64,000 nucleotides of DNA from JAVBWO01 sp036677375 (GTDB lineage Bacteria; Bacillota; Dehalobacteriia; UBA4068; UBA4997): positions 1 to 64,000 of the forward strand of contig JAVBWO010000012.1 of assembly GCA_036677375.1 (NCBI GenBank). The letters run 5' to 3'. A model generated the notes under the pieces. The model ran no database searches, had not been told where the DNA came from, and worked only from the letters and a program-made list of their open reading frames with translations. Position 1 is the first letter of the stretch. The number at the start of each line of letters is the position of its first letter. Below, piece by piece: positions 16,719 to 25,995 of this stretch. A program made the position numbers and the translations under genes.

Positions 16719-17885
16719 TTAGAGGTTGACTGATTCAGGTTCATGCTCCTTGAGCCAGTCCGCTGCTTCGATACCGATAAAAGGGCAGCCGGGCACGAAA
16801 TTGCCTTGAAACTCCTTGAAGGCGCAATTGCCCAGACAGAGAACCGTCTTGCCTTCCGCCGCTTTTTCTTTGGTGTCGGCGTCTTTGCCGATGGTGATAA
16901 CCAGCTTGTCCCGCCATTTTGCAAGCCAGCCCATGCTCTCTCCCCGCTTCAGCATCAGCTCCACGGAATTGACACAGCCGGAGCAAGCGCTGCCGGCCAC
17001 CACTTCCACCTGGGGATAAAGAGTCTTATAGGCTTCGATATCGGTGTCCGCTTTTTTATATTGTTTTTGCACCTCGTAAGGATTTTCCCCCACGATGTGG
17101 ATATCGTTGGGTTCCATGACGCCAAAGCCGTATTGATCGGCCAGCACCAGATATTCCACGGTATCCGGGTTAACGCCGGCGCAGATGGCCGCCACCGTAT
17201 CTAAAGCCACGGTATCCACTCCCCCCAAAAGCAGATGATGCTCAATGGGCAGATACAGAGAACTACCGGTAATGGCGTCGATGATGGTAAGATTCGGCCG
17301 CACTACCTGGTAGATATCGACAATGGCCCGGTTCAGGTTGGTATGATGGCAACGCTTTTTCTCGCGATCCGGGATCAGCCCTTTTAAGTTTTTCATTCCG
17401 GCACTGATAGGACAAGCCACAATGGTCTTTAATTTTGGCACATTGATGATGACGTCCGCCGCCAACGCCCGGTGGAAGACACGGATTTCCGGCAACTGCA
17501 AAGGTTGCAAAACAGGAACTGGCGTATCGCCTTCTTTTTTCAGATCGATCAAAACAGCGCCTGTAGCCGCCGCCATAGAGCGGTACCCCGCTTTATCAAA
17601 AGCTTCGTCGGTATCAAAGCCGATGATGGACGATTCCGCCACCCATATCTCCCCCGCCCCGGCTTTTTGAGCCAAACGGACCACCGCCTCCACCACATCG
17701 GGATGGGTAACCATGGCCGATTCCTTGGGGACAATACTGCCCACATTGGGTTTTACCAGAACCTTGGCGCCGGGGAAAATAAAATTTGCCATACCGCCGA
17801 AGGGGTTTAAAAGCCCTTCGATCTCTGCCATTAAATCGGGCATAGTGGGCAGCCCTTGGGTTTTTCTGATCGAGACAACGGACAT
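16719..17885 (-). CDS. DUF362 protein with C-terminal Cys-rich, NuoB-like segment
   Basis: A 388-residue protein with ATG 17885 behind GGGAGG. Residues 1-285 match DUF362: KVLVKPNVGS, VTHPDVVEAVVRLAQKAGA, VINVPKLKT and MKNLKGLIPDREKKRCHH. The C-terminal ~100 residues hold five Cys: C301-x2-C304 (ACSGCVNS), C350 and C354 (LCLGNCAFKEF) and C367 (VPGCPF). The G-x-C and PGCP pieces recall the 4Fe-4S site of NuoB and NiFe-hydrogenase small subunits, so iron-sulfur binding is a fair inference. DUF362 proteins occur near redox genes; the function is unknown. Neighbours are a ZIP transporter upstream and hflX 250 nt downstream. That 250-nt gap shows only imperfect repeats (TTGCATAA twice). Confidence 0.85.
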   Translation of the reverse strand: MSVVSIRKTQGLPTMPDLMAEIEGLLNPFGGMANFIFPGAKVLVKPNVGSIVPKESAMVTHPDVVEAVVRLAQKAGAGEIWVAESSIIGFDTDEAFDKAGYRSMAAATGAVLIDLKKEGDTPVPVLQPLQLPEIRVFHRALAADVIINVPKLKTIVACPISAGMKNLKGLIPDREKKRCHHTNLNRAIVDIYQVVRPNLTIIDAITGSSLYLPIEHHLLLGGVDTVALDTVAAICAGVNPDTVEYLVLADQYGFGVMEPNDIHIVGENPYEVQKQYKKADTDIEAYKTLYPQVEVVAGSACSGCVNSVELMLKRGESMGWLAKWRDKLVITIGKDADTKEKAAEGKTVLCLGNCAFKEFQGNFVPGCPFIGIEAADWLKEHEPESVNL

Positions 17886-17970
17886 GCAGGATACCTCCCA
17901 TCAGATGATTTCTGAGCATCAATTCTTTCAATCGATTCCTCTAATAAATTCTTCGCATGCATTTACCGGG

Positions 17971-18693
17971 CTATAAAAAAGAAAGCAGCAAAACCAATAA
18001 AAATCCGCTTAAGATACCCCAGTTGGCTTTCACACTGTTTTCGCCGCGGGAACGGGGAATCAGCTCGTCGCTGGCTATGTAGATCATGGCTCCCGCCGCG
18101 AAACCCATGGCTACCGCCAAAAGATGCGAGGAAATCTGAAAAAGCAGCAAACTAATCACAGTGCCTAAGAGCGTAAAGGTTCCTGCCAGCGCCGTGATGA
18201 AGAGAATCAACCAGCTCTTACTGCCCGACATTTTTAAGGGCGCCGCGATCCCGATGCCTTCGGGGATATTATGTAAGGCGATGGCTGACGCCAGCATGAA
18301 TCCCATTTTATCGGTGACCTGGTAACCAGCGCCCAGTGCCAGTCCTTCCGGCAAGTTGTGAAGCGCAATGCCTAAAGCGATAAAGCAGCCCATTTTGAAA
18401 TAATCTCTGCTTGCCGTCGATATCGGCTCACCGCTTCTCGAAACCAACAGATCTAATAGGAACATAAATGCTACGCCGACCCCAAAGCCTGCCGCCACCT
18501 GCCAAAAGGTGCCATAGGCAACACCTACCGGCAAAAGGCTAAAGATGGAGATAGCAAACATGATACCGGCGGCAAAGCCCAAAACAAAGGCTAGACGGCC
18601 TTTGGAGATCTGCCCCATCAAAAGAATAAAGACTGCGCCAATGGCAGTGGAAAAGCCGGTCAAAAGGCTGGTTAAGAGAATGGTTCCTTGCAA
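17971..18693 (-). CDS. ZIP-family divalent metal transporter (ZupT-like)
   Basis: A 240-residue membrane protein with about eight hydrophobic segments. The signature histidine motifs are ALHNLPEGLALG and ALHNIPEGIGIA in the central transmembrane helices, which bind zinc or iron in ZIP transporters. Start at TTG 18693, 8 nt behind GGGGG; the first residues run straight into transmembrane helix 1. It imports divalent metal, probably zinc; the exact ion cannot be read from sequence. It has its own promoter. The DUF362 gene follows 85 nt downstream, possibly cotranscribed. Confidence 0.9.
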   Translation of the reverse strand: MQGTILLTSLLTGFSTAIGAVFILLMGQISKGRLAFVLGFAAGIMFAISIFSLLPVGVAYGTFWQVAAGFGVGVAFMFLLDLLVSRSGEPISTASRDYFKMGCFIALGIALHNLPEGLALGAGYQVTDKMGFMLASAIALHNIPEGIGIAAPLKMSGSKSWLILFITALAGTFTLLGTVISLLLFQISSHLLAVAMGFAAGAMIYIASDELIPRSRGENSVKANWGILSGFLLVLLLSFL

Positions 18694-18729
18694 ATTGTCA
18701 GCCCCCGTCCAAATATTGGATTCTGGTTT

Positions 18730-18738
18730 ATTATATCA
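18730..18738 (-). promoter_or_regulatory. Extended -10 promoter of the ZIP transporter
   Basis: TGA-TATAAT at 18738-18730, an extended -10 element; the -35 region is T-rich without a clear TTGACA. The start is predicted near 18722, with a short leader. Confidence 0.55.
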
Positions 18739-18920
18739 TTTCTGCGTTGTAAAAAAACCATATCATAAAAATTTTCTTTTCAAGAGCAGGGATTGCCTTT
18801 TTTCTGATATTAACTATATATTTTTTGCTATATCCTGAAAATAGCAGCATGCAAAAATTTGCGGGATGTTTTTTCAAAGAAACCTTCGCCGCCAGAGTAT
18901 CATACACCGCCTTGTTTAAA

Positions 18921-18957
18921 AAAAAGAAGCCGGTATTTTTATAGCCGGCTTCTTTTT
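18921..18957. terminator. Intrinsic terminator of the ppdK/glyQS transcript
   Basis: Stem AAGAAGCCGG(T)/CCGGCTTCTT with runs of A and T on both sides, so it can work in both directions. On the minus strand it ends TTTTTTTTAAAC, about 70 nt behind the ppdK stop. Confidence 0.9.
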
Positions 18958-19027
18958 AAATTTTTTCTAATTTCTTTCCTATCCGGATATCGGAATCAGG
19001 ATAAAGAAAGATTAATATTTTTTACTT

Positions 19028-21652
19028 CTAGCTGTTTCTAAGAGCGGATTGCGCGGCGGCTAAGCGGGCCACAGGCACCCGGAAGGGAGAGCAGCTGACA
19101 TAATTCAGACCCAAGGTGTAGCAGAATTCAATAGAGGAAGGATCGCCGCCGTGTTCACCGCAAATGCCCAGCTTAATATTGGGACGGGTCGAACGGCCTT
19201 TTTCTACCGCCAGCTGCATCAGCTGACCGACGCCTTTGGTATCCAGGCGGGCAAAAGGATCGGATTCGTAGATTTTCTTCTTATAATAGTCTTCCAGGAA
19301 CTTGCCGGCGTCGTCCCGGGAGAAGCCGAAGGTCATCTGGCTCAAGTCATTGGTACCGAAGGAGAAGAATTCCGCTTCTTTGGCGATCTCGTCGGCCATG
19401 ACGCATGCGCGGGGAATTTCGATCATGGTGCCCACATGGTAGGGCAGCTCAACCCCGGCTTCGGCAATGACGGTGTCGGCAGTTTGCGTTACGACATCTT
19501 TGACATATTTAAACTCTTTATATTCGCCCACCAAAGGAATCATGATCTCAGGGATGATGTTGAAGCCTTTTTCTTTCTTCACCTGGAGAGCAGCCTCGAT
19601 AATGGCTCTGGTCTGCATTTCGCAGATCTCCGGATAGGTGACGGCAAGGCGGCAACCCCGGTGTCCCATCATGGGATTGAATTCATGGAGATAATCGATC
19701 TTTTCTCTCAAGCGGCCTTCGTCAATCTGCATATCATGAGCCAGGATGGCAATGGTTTCGTCGTCCTGGGGCAGGAATTCGTGCAGCGGCGGATCTAAAA
19801 GGCGGACGGTAACGGGCCGTTCTTCCATAGCTTCGTAGATGCCAATGAAATCCTGCTTCTGGAAGGGCAGCAATTGCGCCAAAGCGGCACGGCGTTCCGC
19901 TTCCGTATCACTTAAGATCATCTTTCTGATCTTGGGGATGCGGTCTTCTTCAAAGAACATATGCTCGGTGCGGCAGAGGCCGATACCTTCGGCGCCGAAG
20001 CGGACGGCGTTGGCGGCGTCTTTGGGATTGTCGGCATTGGTGCGGACCTTCATGGTGCGGTAGCTGTCCGCCCAGCCCATGAAACGGGCAAAATCACCGG
20101 TGATGGCGGGCGCGATGGTCTTGACGTCGCCTAAATAAACCTTACCGGTGGAGCCGTCCAAGGAGATATACTCCCCTTCTTTGATGGTCAAACCGTTGAC
20201 GGTGAAATATTTTTCTTCTTCATGAACCCGCAGCTCGCCGCAGCCGGCAACACAGCAGGTGCCCATGCCGCGGGCCACAACGGCGGCGTGGGAAGTCATG
20301 CCGCCGCGGACGGTCAAAATCCCCTCCGCTGCCACCATGCCTTCGATATCTTCGGGAGAGGTTTCCAAACGGACCAAAACCACCCGTTCCCCTTTTTCAT
20401 TCTTGGCGGCCTTGGCATCTTCCGCGGTAAAATAAACTTTACCGGCGGCGGCGCCGGGGGAAGCCGGCAGGCCTGCGGTCAGCTCTTTGGCGCCTTTTAA
20501 GGCGTCGACGTCAAAAACGGGGTGCAGCAATTGATCCAATTGTTTGGGTTCCACCCGCAAAACAGCTTCTTTTTCGCTGATCATGCCTTCATCCACCATA
20601 TTCACCGCGATGCGGAGAGCGGCGGAAGCGGTTCTTTTGCCGTTTCTGGTTTGGAGGAAATAGAGCTTTTTATCTTCGATGGTAAATTCCATATCCTGCA
20701 TGTCGCGGTAATGGTTTTCCAATGTCTTTGCAATCTCCATGAACTGGGTATAGACTTCGGGCATATCCTTTTCCAAAGTGGTGATGGGATTGGGCGTACG
20801 GATCCCGGCTACCACGTCTTCCCCTTGGGCATTGATCAGATATTCGCCGAATATTTTCTTCTCCCCGGTAGCGGGGTTTCTGGTGAAAGCGACGCCGGTG
20901 CCGGAGGTCTCTCCCATATTGCCGAAAACCATCATCTGGACGTTAACGGCGGTACCCCAATCGCTGGGGATATCGTTCATACGGCGGTATACAATGGCCC
21001 GGGGGTTGTCCCAGGAACGGAAGACCGCTTTGACGGATTCCAGCAATTGTACTTTGGGATCTTGGGGGAAATCTTCGTTTTTCTCTTTTTTGTACAGTTC
21101 TTTATAACGGACGACGACTTCTTTCCAGTCTTCGGCATTCATTTCGGTATCAAAATGGATGTGTTTCTTTTCTTTGATATCGTCTAAGACCCTTTCAAAG
21201 GAGGCTTTGGAAATGTTCATCACCACATCGGAGAACATTTGGATAAAACGACGGTAAGAATCATATGCAAAACGGGGGTTGCCGGTTTTGACGGCCAAGC
21301 CTTCTACGGCAACGTCGTTCAAACCCAAGTTGAGGATGGTATCCATCATGCCGGGCATGGAAGCTCTGGCGCCGGAACGCACGGAGATCAGCAAAGGATT
21401 CTTGGGATCGCCGAATTTTTTACCGGAGATGGTTTCCAATTTTGCTAAGGCTGTTTCGATTTGCGCGATGATCTCATCCGAGATCTTACCGCCTTGGGCA
21501 TAGTAATCATTGCAAGCCTCGGTGGTGACGGTAAAGCCTTGGGGAATGGGCATCCCCAAATTGGTCATTTCCGCCAGATTGGCCCCTTTCCCCCCCAAAA
21601 AATTTTTCATTTGGGCGTTACCCTCCGTAAATAGATAGACGAATTTTTGCAT
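19028..21652 (-). CDS. ppdK: Pyruvate, phosphate dikinase
   Basis: An 874-residue enzyme interconverting pyruvate + ATP + Pi and phosphoenolpyruvate + AMP + PPi. N-terminal ATP-grasp domain (GGKGANLAEMTNLGMPIPQGF near residue 21), phosphohistidine domain with GGMTSHAAVVARGMG, and C-terminal TIM barrel with GFSRDDAGKF and the catalytic Cys in GICGEHGGDP. Full length for the bacterial enzyme; ATG 21652 has AAGGAGGAG upstream. It lies 71 nt behind glyS and ends at a strong terminator, so it may be part of the glyQS transcript. No PPDK regulatory protein gene is adjacent. Confidence 0.98.
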   Translation of the reverse strand: MQKFVYLFTEGNAQMKNFLGGKGANLAEMTNLGMPIPQGFTVTTEACNDYYAQGGKISDEIIAQIETALAKLETISGKKFGDPKNPLLISVRSGARASMPGMMDTILNLGLNDVAVEGLAVKTGNPRFAYDSYRRFIQMFSDVVMNISKASFERVLDDIKEKKHIHFDTEMNAEDWKEVVVRYKELYKKEKNEDFPQDPKVQLLESVKAVFRSWDNPRAIVYRRMNDIPSDWGTAVNVQMMVFGNMGETSGTGVAFTRNPATGEKKIFGEYLINAQGEDVVAGIRTPNPITTLEKDMPEVYTQFMEIAKTLENHYRDMQDMEFTIEDKKLYFLQTRNGKRTASAALRIAVNMVDEGMISEKEAVLRVEPKQLDQLLHPVFDVDALKGAKELTAGLPASPGAAAGKVYFTAEDAKAAKNEKGERVVLVRLETSPEDIEGMVAAEGILTVRGGMTSHAAVVARGMGTCCVAGCGELRVHEEEKYFTVNGLTIKEGEYISLDGSTGKVYLGDVKTIAPAITGDFARFMGWADSYRTMKVRTNADNPKDAANAVRFGAEGIGLCRTEHMFFEEDRIPKIRKMILSDTEAERRAALAQLLPFQKQDFIGIYEAMEERPVTVRLLDPPLHEFLPQDDETIAILAHDMQIDEGRLREKIDYLHEFNPMMGHRGCRLAVTYPEICEMQTRAIIEAALQVKKEKGFNIIPEIMIPLVGEYKEFKYVKDVVTQTADTVIAEAGVELPYHVGTMIEIPRACVMADEIAKEAEFFSFGTNDLSQMTFGFSRDDAGKFLEDYYKKKIYESDPFARLDTKGVGQLMQLAVEKGRSTRPNIKLGICGEHGGDPSSIEFCYTLGLNYVSCSPFRVPVARLAAAQSALRNS

Positions 21653-21723
21653 GCGTGTAACTCCTCCTTATATTATTTAAATGAATTGAATAAATCCCAA
21701 AAAACTCTTAAATTACAGGTTTC

Positions 21724-23799
21724 TTAATCGACCAGCTGTGCCAGATCGCCGATGGGAGCCGCAATAGCCACCACTTGCTGCAAAAGACCGATTCGGTTGG
21801 CTCTTATCAAAGGGTCTTCTTCCATGACCATAACATCGGTCAAAAAGGCATCGATGGGGTGGCGCAAACCGGCCAATGCGGTGAGAATCCCCTGATAATC
21901 CTCTTGCTCCGCCGCCAGTTTGGCATCTTTTGCGGCGGTTTGAACCGCCCGGTAAAGCTCTTGTTCCACCGTTTCCGTGAAAGCTAGCGGTTCAATGGTC
22001 TGGGGCGCCTGTTCTTTGGTGATATTGGCAGCCCGTTTAAAGCCTGTCATCATTTCCCGGAAGGCCTCGTCGTTGCGGAAGGCCGCCAGGGTCACCGCCT
22101 TTTGATAAGCGGCGGCAAGCACGCCGATATCCCCGGCCAGCACAGCATTGATAACATCGTAGGCAACACCTTCGTCGCTTAAGACATTTTCCAAACGCTG
22201 TTTCATAAAACTCATGAGGGAGGCAACGGTAGCTTCCCTGTCTAATTTCAATTCGACGCCCCGGTAGCCTTGATAAGCGGCCTGTAATAAGACCGGCAGA
22301 GACAAGGGCAGATTATGCCGTACCAGGATCTGGCAGACCCCCATGGCCTGACGGCGCAGGGCATACGGATCCTGCGAACCCGTGGGCTGCATGTCCAAAG
22401 CAAAAAAGCCTGTCAAAGAATCCAGACGGTCCGCCAAAGCTAAGGTGATGCCGGCTTTGCTTTGAGGCAGGTCATCTCCGGCAAAGCGGGGCAAATAATG
22501 CTCTTCAATAGCAACGGCTACCGTTTCGGGCTCGTGATGCACCCTGGCATAATATTTACCCATGATGCCCTGTAATTCGGTAAATTCAAAGACCGCATGG
22601 GTAACCAGATCGCATTTCATCAGTGCGCCGGCCCGAGCCGTAGCGGCGGTTTCCCCTTGGTCATAATGCAGAAACGCGGCAATGGAAGCAGCCAAAGCGT
22701 TGACCCGCGCCACTTTTTGGGCCAGGCTGCCCAGCTTTTCATGGAAGACGATGGCGGCAAGCCGCGGGGCATAGTCTTCCAAAGGATGCTGGCAATCTTC
22801 TTTCCAGAAAAAGTCGGCGTCCGACAAACGCGCCAAGAGCACTTTCTCATTACCGGAACGTACCACGTCCAAGTGATTCTTGTCGCCGTTTCTTACTGCG
22901 ATAAAGTTGGGCAATAAATTGCCTTCCCGATGGTAAACGGGAAAATAACGCTGATGCTCCCGCATGGGGGTGATGACCATTTCAACAGGCATAGCCAGAT
23001 AATCTTTGCTGAAAGAGCCTGCCAATGCCGTGGGATATTCCAGGAGGAAGGCCACCTCCGTTAAAAGTTCCTCGTCTTCTTTCACATAACCGCCGCAGGA
23101 GGCTGCCGCCTCTTCCACCTGGCGCCAGATGAGCGCTTTCCGTTCCGCCGGATCGACGATCACATACTCTTCTTTTAATGCCGCCACATAGCTTTGAGGG
23201 TCTTTGATGGTGACTTTCTGTTTGCCTAAGAAGCGGTGGCCGCGGCTCTGATTGCCGGCAGTCACACCAGCGACCGTAAGGGGTAGCACTTCTTCCCCCC
23301 ATAAGGCTACTAGCCAATGGATGGGCCGGGCGAAGCGCATTTCGTGATAGCCCCAGCGCATGGGCTTGGGGAAATAGATCTTACCGATGATTTCCGAAAG
23401 CAGCTGGGGGAGGATCTCCTTGGTTGCCCGGCCTTTGATCTCTTTATCGGCATAGACATAGGCGATACCGTTCAAGTCTTGCTCCACCACTTGCTCCGGT
23501 GTCACGCCCTGCCCCCGGCAGAAGCCCAGGAGAGCTTTGGTAGGTGTGCCTTCCGCATCATAAGCAGCTTTCTTGGCGGGTCCTTTCACTAAGACCTTGC
23601 GGTCCGCCTGTTTTTCCGGCAAACCGCTGACCAAGAGGGTCAGCCGTCTTGGCGTGCCATAAGTCTTGATTCCGCCAAAGGGAAGGTCTTCGTTACCCAA
23701 AAGGGTCTTAGCCAGCTCCGCCATTTGTGAAAGCGCCGGTTCCATAAACCGGGCAGGAATCTCTTCCGTGCCGATCTCAAATAAAAGATCTTTTGTCAT
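21724..23799 (-). CDS. glyS: Glycyl-tRNA synthetase beta subunit
   Basis: A 691-residue subunit that recognises and helps charge tRNA-Gly. The N-terminus is MTKDLLFEIGTEEIPARFM, the usual beta-subunit start, then RRLTLLVSGL and GPAKKAAYD; the C-terminal region is the anticodon-binding domain. Start at ATG 23799 behind AGGAGG, directly after the glyQ stop (1 nt between). The longer frame to 23856 lies inside glyQ and is not used. Works as an alpha2beta2 enzyme with GlyQ; expression is controlled by the T-box ahead of glyQ. Confidence 0.97.
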   Translation of the reverse strand: MTKDLLFEIGTEEIPARFMEPALSQMAELAKTLLGNEDLPFGGIKTYGTPRRLTLLVSGLPEKQADRKVLVKGPAKKAAYDAEGTPTKALLGFCRGQGVTPEQVVEQDLNGIAYVYADKEIKGRATKEILPQLLSEIIGKIYFPKPMRWGYHEMRFARPIHWLVALWGEEVLPLTVAGVTAGNQSRGHRFLGKQKVTIKDPQSYVAALKEEYVIVDPAERKALIWRQVEEAAASCGGYVKEDEELLTEVAFLLEYPTALAGSFSKDYLAMPVEMVITPMREHQRYFPVYHREGNLLPNFIAVRNGDKNHLDVVRSGNEKVLLARLSDADFFWKEDCQHPLEDYAPRLAAIVFHEKLGSLAQKVARVNALAASIAAFLHYDQGETAATARAGALMKCDLVTHAVFEFTELQGIMGKYYARVHHEPETVAVAIEEHYLPRFAGDDLPQSKAGITLALADRLDSLTGFFALDMQPTGSQDPYALRRQAMGVCQILVRHNLPLSLPVLLQAAYQGYRGVELKLDREATVASLMSFMKQRLENVLSDEGVAYDVINAVLAGDIGVLAAAYQKAVTLAAFRNDEAFREMMTGFKRAANITKEQAPQTIEPLAFTETVEQELYRAVQTAAKDAKLAAEQEDYQGILTALAGLRHPIDAFLTDVMVMEEDPLIRANRIGLLQQVVAIAAPIGDLAQLVD

Positions 23800-23800
23800 T

Positions 23801-24721
23801 TTAATCCGCCTCCTTTGCCAATGGAGCCAAGCCCAATTCCCGGCGGAGGTTCTCATCCTTTAAAAGAGGAAAGCCCAGATTCTGCCTCTGCTCGACAAAA
23901 GCGGCCGCGCAAAGCCTGGAAAGATTCCGCACTCTTCCGATATAACTCTGGCGTTCCGTGACGCTGATAGCACCCCTGGCGTCCAAAAGATTGAAGGTAT
24001 GGGAGCATTTCAAAGCATAATCATAGGCAGGCTCCGGAAGACCTTTGGCTACCACCTGCTCCGTTTCCTTTTCAAACATATCAAAAAGCTGGAACAGCAT
24101 TTGCGTATTGGAATGGTGGAAATTGTATTGGGAAAATTCCACTTCGCTTTGATGGTGAACATCTCCGTAAGTGATGTCATCCGTCCAGTTGATGTCGTAA
24201 ACGCTGTCTTTTTTCTGAATATACATGGCCAGGCGTTCGATGCCATAGGTGATCTCGGCGCTCACCGGTTTGCAGTCGATGCCGCCGCATTGCTGAAAAT
24301 AGGTGAACTGCGATATCTCCATGCCGTCCAGCCAGACCTCCCAGCCCAGACCCCAGGCGCCCAAGGTGGGCGATTCCCAGTTATCTTCCACGAAGCGTAT
24401 ATCATGCTCCAGCGGATCAATGCCAATGGCCTTCAGGCTATCCAAATACAGCTCCTGCACATGGTCGGGCGACGGCTTCAAAATGACCTGAAATTGGTAA
24501 TAATGCTGTAAGCGGTTGGGATTTTCCCCATAACGCCCGTCGGTGGGGCGGCGGGAAGGCTCTACATAAGCCGCTTTCCATGGCTCCGGCCCCAAGCAGC
24601 GTAAAAAGGTGGCGGGATTCATGGTGCCCGCCCCTACTTCCAGGTCATAGGGCTGCCAGATCAAGCAGCCTTGCTTACCCCAAAAGCTTTGCAATTCTAA
24701 AATCATTTGTTGGAAGTTCAC
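23801..24721 (-). CDS. glyQ: Glycyl-tRNA synthetase alpha subunit
   Basis: A 306-residue catalytic class II subunit. Recognised from FWGKQGCLIWQPYDLEVGAG, FLRCLGPEPW, AYVEPSRRPTDGRYGENPNR (motif 2 region) and GIDPLEHDIRFVEDNWESPT. Start ATG 24721 behind AGGAAGAG. First gene of the glyQ-glyS(-ppdK) unit. The 210-nt stretch between the T-box terminator and this start is AT-rich with short TTAATTC-type repeats and holds no gene. Confidence 0.98.
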   Translation of the reverse strand: MNFQQMILELQSFWGKQGCLIWQPYDLEVGAGTMNPATFLRCLGPEPWKAAYVEPSRRPTDGRYGENPNRLQHYYQFQVILKPSPDHVQELYLDSLKAIGIDPLEHDIRFVEDNWESPTLGAWGLGWEVWLDGMEISQFTYFQQCGGIDCKPVSAEITYGIERLAMYIQKKDSVYDINWTDDITYGDVHHQSEVEFSQYNFHHSNTQMLFQLFDMFEKETEQVVAKGLPEPAYDYALKCSHTFNLLDARGAISVTERQSYIGRVRNLSRLCAAAFVEQRQNLGFPLLKDENLRRELGLAPLAKEAD

Positions 24722-24930
24722 AGGCTCTTCCTCCTTACTTAATTACTTCCTTATCGATATTGATTCATGGTTTGGAAATGTAGGATTATCAGCCTCAAGA
24801 TATTAATAATTTCAAAGGTTCTATTGCCGTCTACTTCATTAATCTTACACTTCTTTAATTCTTTAATTCCTTAATTCTTTAATTGCTTGCTTACCTATAC
24901 TTAATTGTATACATGAACCCAGAATCCTCA

Positions 24931-25160
24931 AAAAAAAACACTCGTGCCCGCCACACTGGCAGGGACGAGAGTCTTACTCGTGGTTCCACCCTGATTGACT
25001 TGAAACAAGTCGTCTTTCTTGGGATAACGGCCCGTTACCGGCAGCTTAACTGCAGCTCAAGAGGTGCCTTTCACCGTACCGATACCGGTTCCCACTATCC
25101 CGGCTCACTGTTTTTCAAACGGCGTTTATTTCTCTTTCATTGCCTTTATATATTGAAAGC
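24931..25160 (-). promoter_or_regulatory. Glycine T-box leader of glyQS
   Basis: The conserved T-box AGGGTGGAACCACG is at 24992-24979, with bulge TGGA able to pair UCCA of a tRNA with discriminator U. Stem I carries GAAAGGCACC, giving specifier codon GGC (25068-25066) for glycine. A terminator hairpin (CTCGT..CTGCCA / GGCGGG..ACGAG) with nine T residues ends the leader at 24931; an antiterminator can form with the T-box instead. Uncharged tRNA-Gly should stabilise antitermination and switch on glyQS. The matching tRNA-Gly(GCC), with discriminator U, is encoded at 1571-1645. Confidence 0.95.
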
Positions 25161-25166
25161 AAAATA

Positions 25167-25195
25167 ATTTTAACAAAAATTTGCAGTTCTGTCAA
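25167..25195 (-). promoter_or_regulatory. Sigma-A promoter of the glyQS T-box leader
   Basis: TTGACA at 25195-25190, a 17-nt spacer and TAAAAT at 25172-25167; the start is near 25160, the expected 5' end of the T-box. It lies 42 nt behind the recO stop. Confidence 0.85.
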
Positions 25196-25236
25196 ACATT
25201 TTTATCATTGGTTTTATGCAATGTTTGTATAAAAAA

Positions 25237-25995
25237 TCAATACGGCGACGTGAATTTATGTAAGACTTCTCTGGCCCGGCGGCTGCGCTCCAGATAATAT
25301 TCCATATAGGAGGCGATAGCAAAATCCAGCTCCCGGCGATAAGCCGGACCAAGCTTCAAATTGAACCATTTGGGCAGTTCTTGCTGGAACATACGTTCCA
25401 TGGTGGCGATGGCCCCATTGGACATAGGCGTTCCGTCGTCTGCCAGGTGGCTGCAGGAAGCGCAGACGATACCGCCCCTGGCAGGCGATAAAGAAAAGCT
25501 GCTCCCGGCTAGACCTCTGCCGCAAAGGGCGCAGGAAGTAAGCTGAGGCTTATATCCCAGCAGTCCCAGAAGCTTCAGTTCGAAATAGCGGGCAATGAGC
25601 TCACGATCTTCCACCGCTTCCAAAAGGGTAAAGGCGGCAACCAGCAGAATAAAAAGCCTTTCCTGCGGTTTGCCCTCCGGCAAGGCACAGTCAACCAACT
25701 CCGCCAGATAAGAAGCATAAGCGATCTTGTCCAGATCATCCCTGAGACCCCAAAAGCTGTCGATGGTCTCTCCCTGGGTCAAGGTCAAAAGTCCTTTGCT
25801 GCCAGACACAGAAAGCCGGCTGTGGCAGAAAAGCTGCGTCGGCCCGCGCAGATTGCTCTTGGGCTTCCTGGCGCTTTTGGCGATGCAGGAGAGCTTGCCC
25901 TTTTCCCGGCTGAATACGATCAAAATGCGATCGGCCTCGCCGTAATCCCTGCCTTTTAAAATAACGGATTCTGTCAAAAACGAACGGGTATCCAT
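25237..25995 (-). CDS. recO: DNA repair protein RecO
   Basis: A 252-residue recombination mediator of the RecFOR pathway. The N-terminal OB fold starts MDTRSFLTESVILKGRDYGE, followed by REKGKLSCIAKSARKPKS. The C-terminal helical domain holds a zinc-like cluster, CALCG and CASC about 19 residues apart. Start at ATG 25995 with AGAGGA upstream; the frame to 26061 adds an unrelated leader. It follows era at 323 nt in the typical Firmicute order era-recO-glyQS. Confidence 0.95.
   Translation of the reverse strand: MDTRSFLTESVILKGRDYGEADRILIVFSREKGKLSCIAKSARKPKSNLRGPTQLFCHSRLSVSGSKGLLTLTQGETIDSFWGLRDDLDKIAYASYLAELVDCALPEGKPQERLFILLVAAFTLLEAVEDRELIARYFELKLLGLLGYKPQLTSCALCGRGLAGSSFSLSPARGGIVCASCSHLADDGTPMSNGAIATMERMFQQELPKWFNLKLGPAYRRELDFAIASYMEYYLERSRRAREVLHKFTSPY

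Noticed and set aside
20522..21187. 221-codon plus-strand frame
   Set aside because: Antisense shadow of ppdK; the repetitive composition and missing ribosome binding site speak against a gene.
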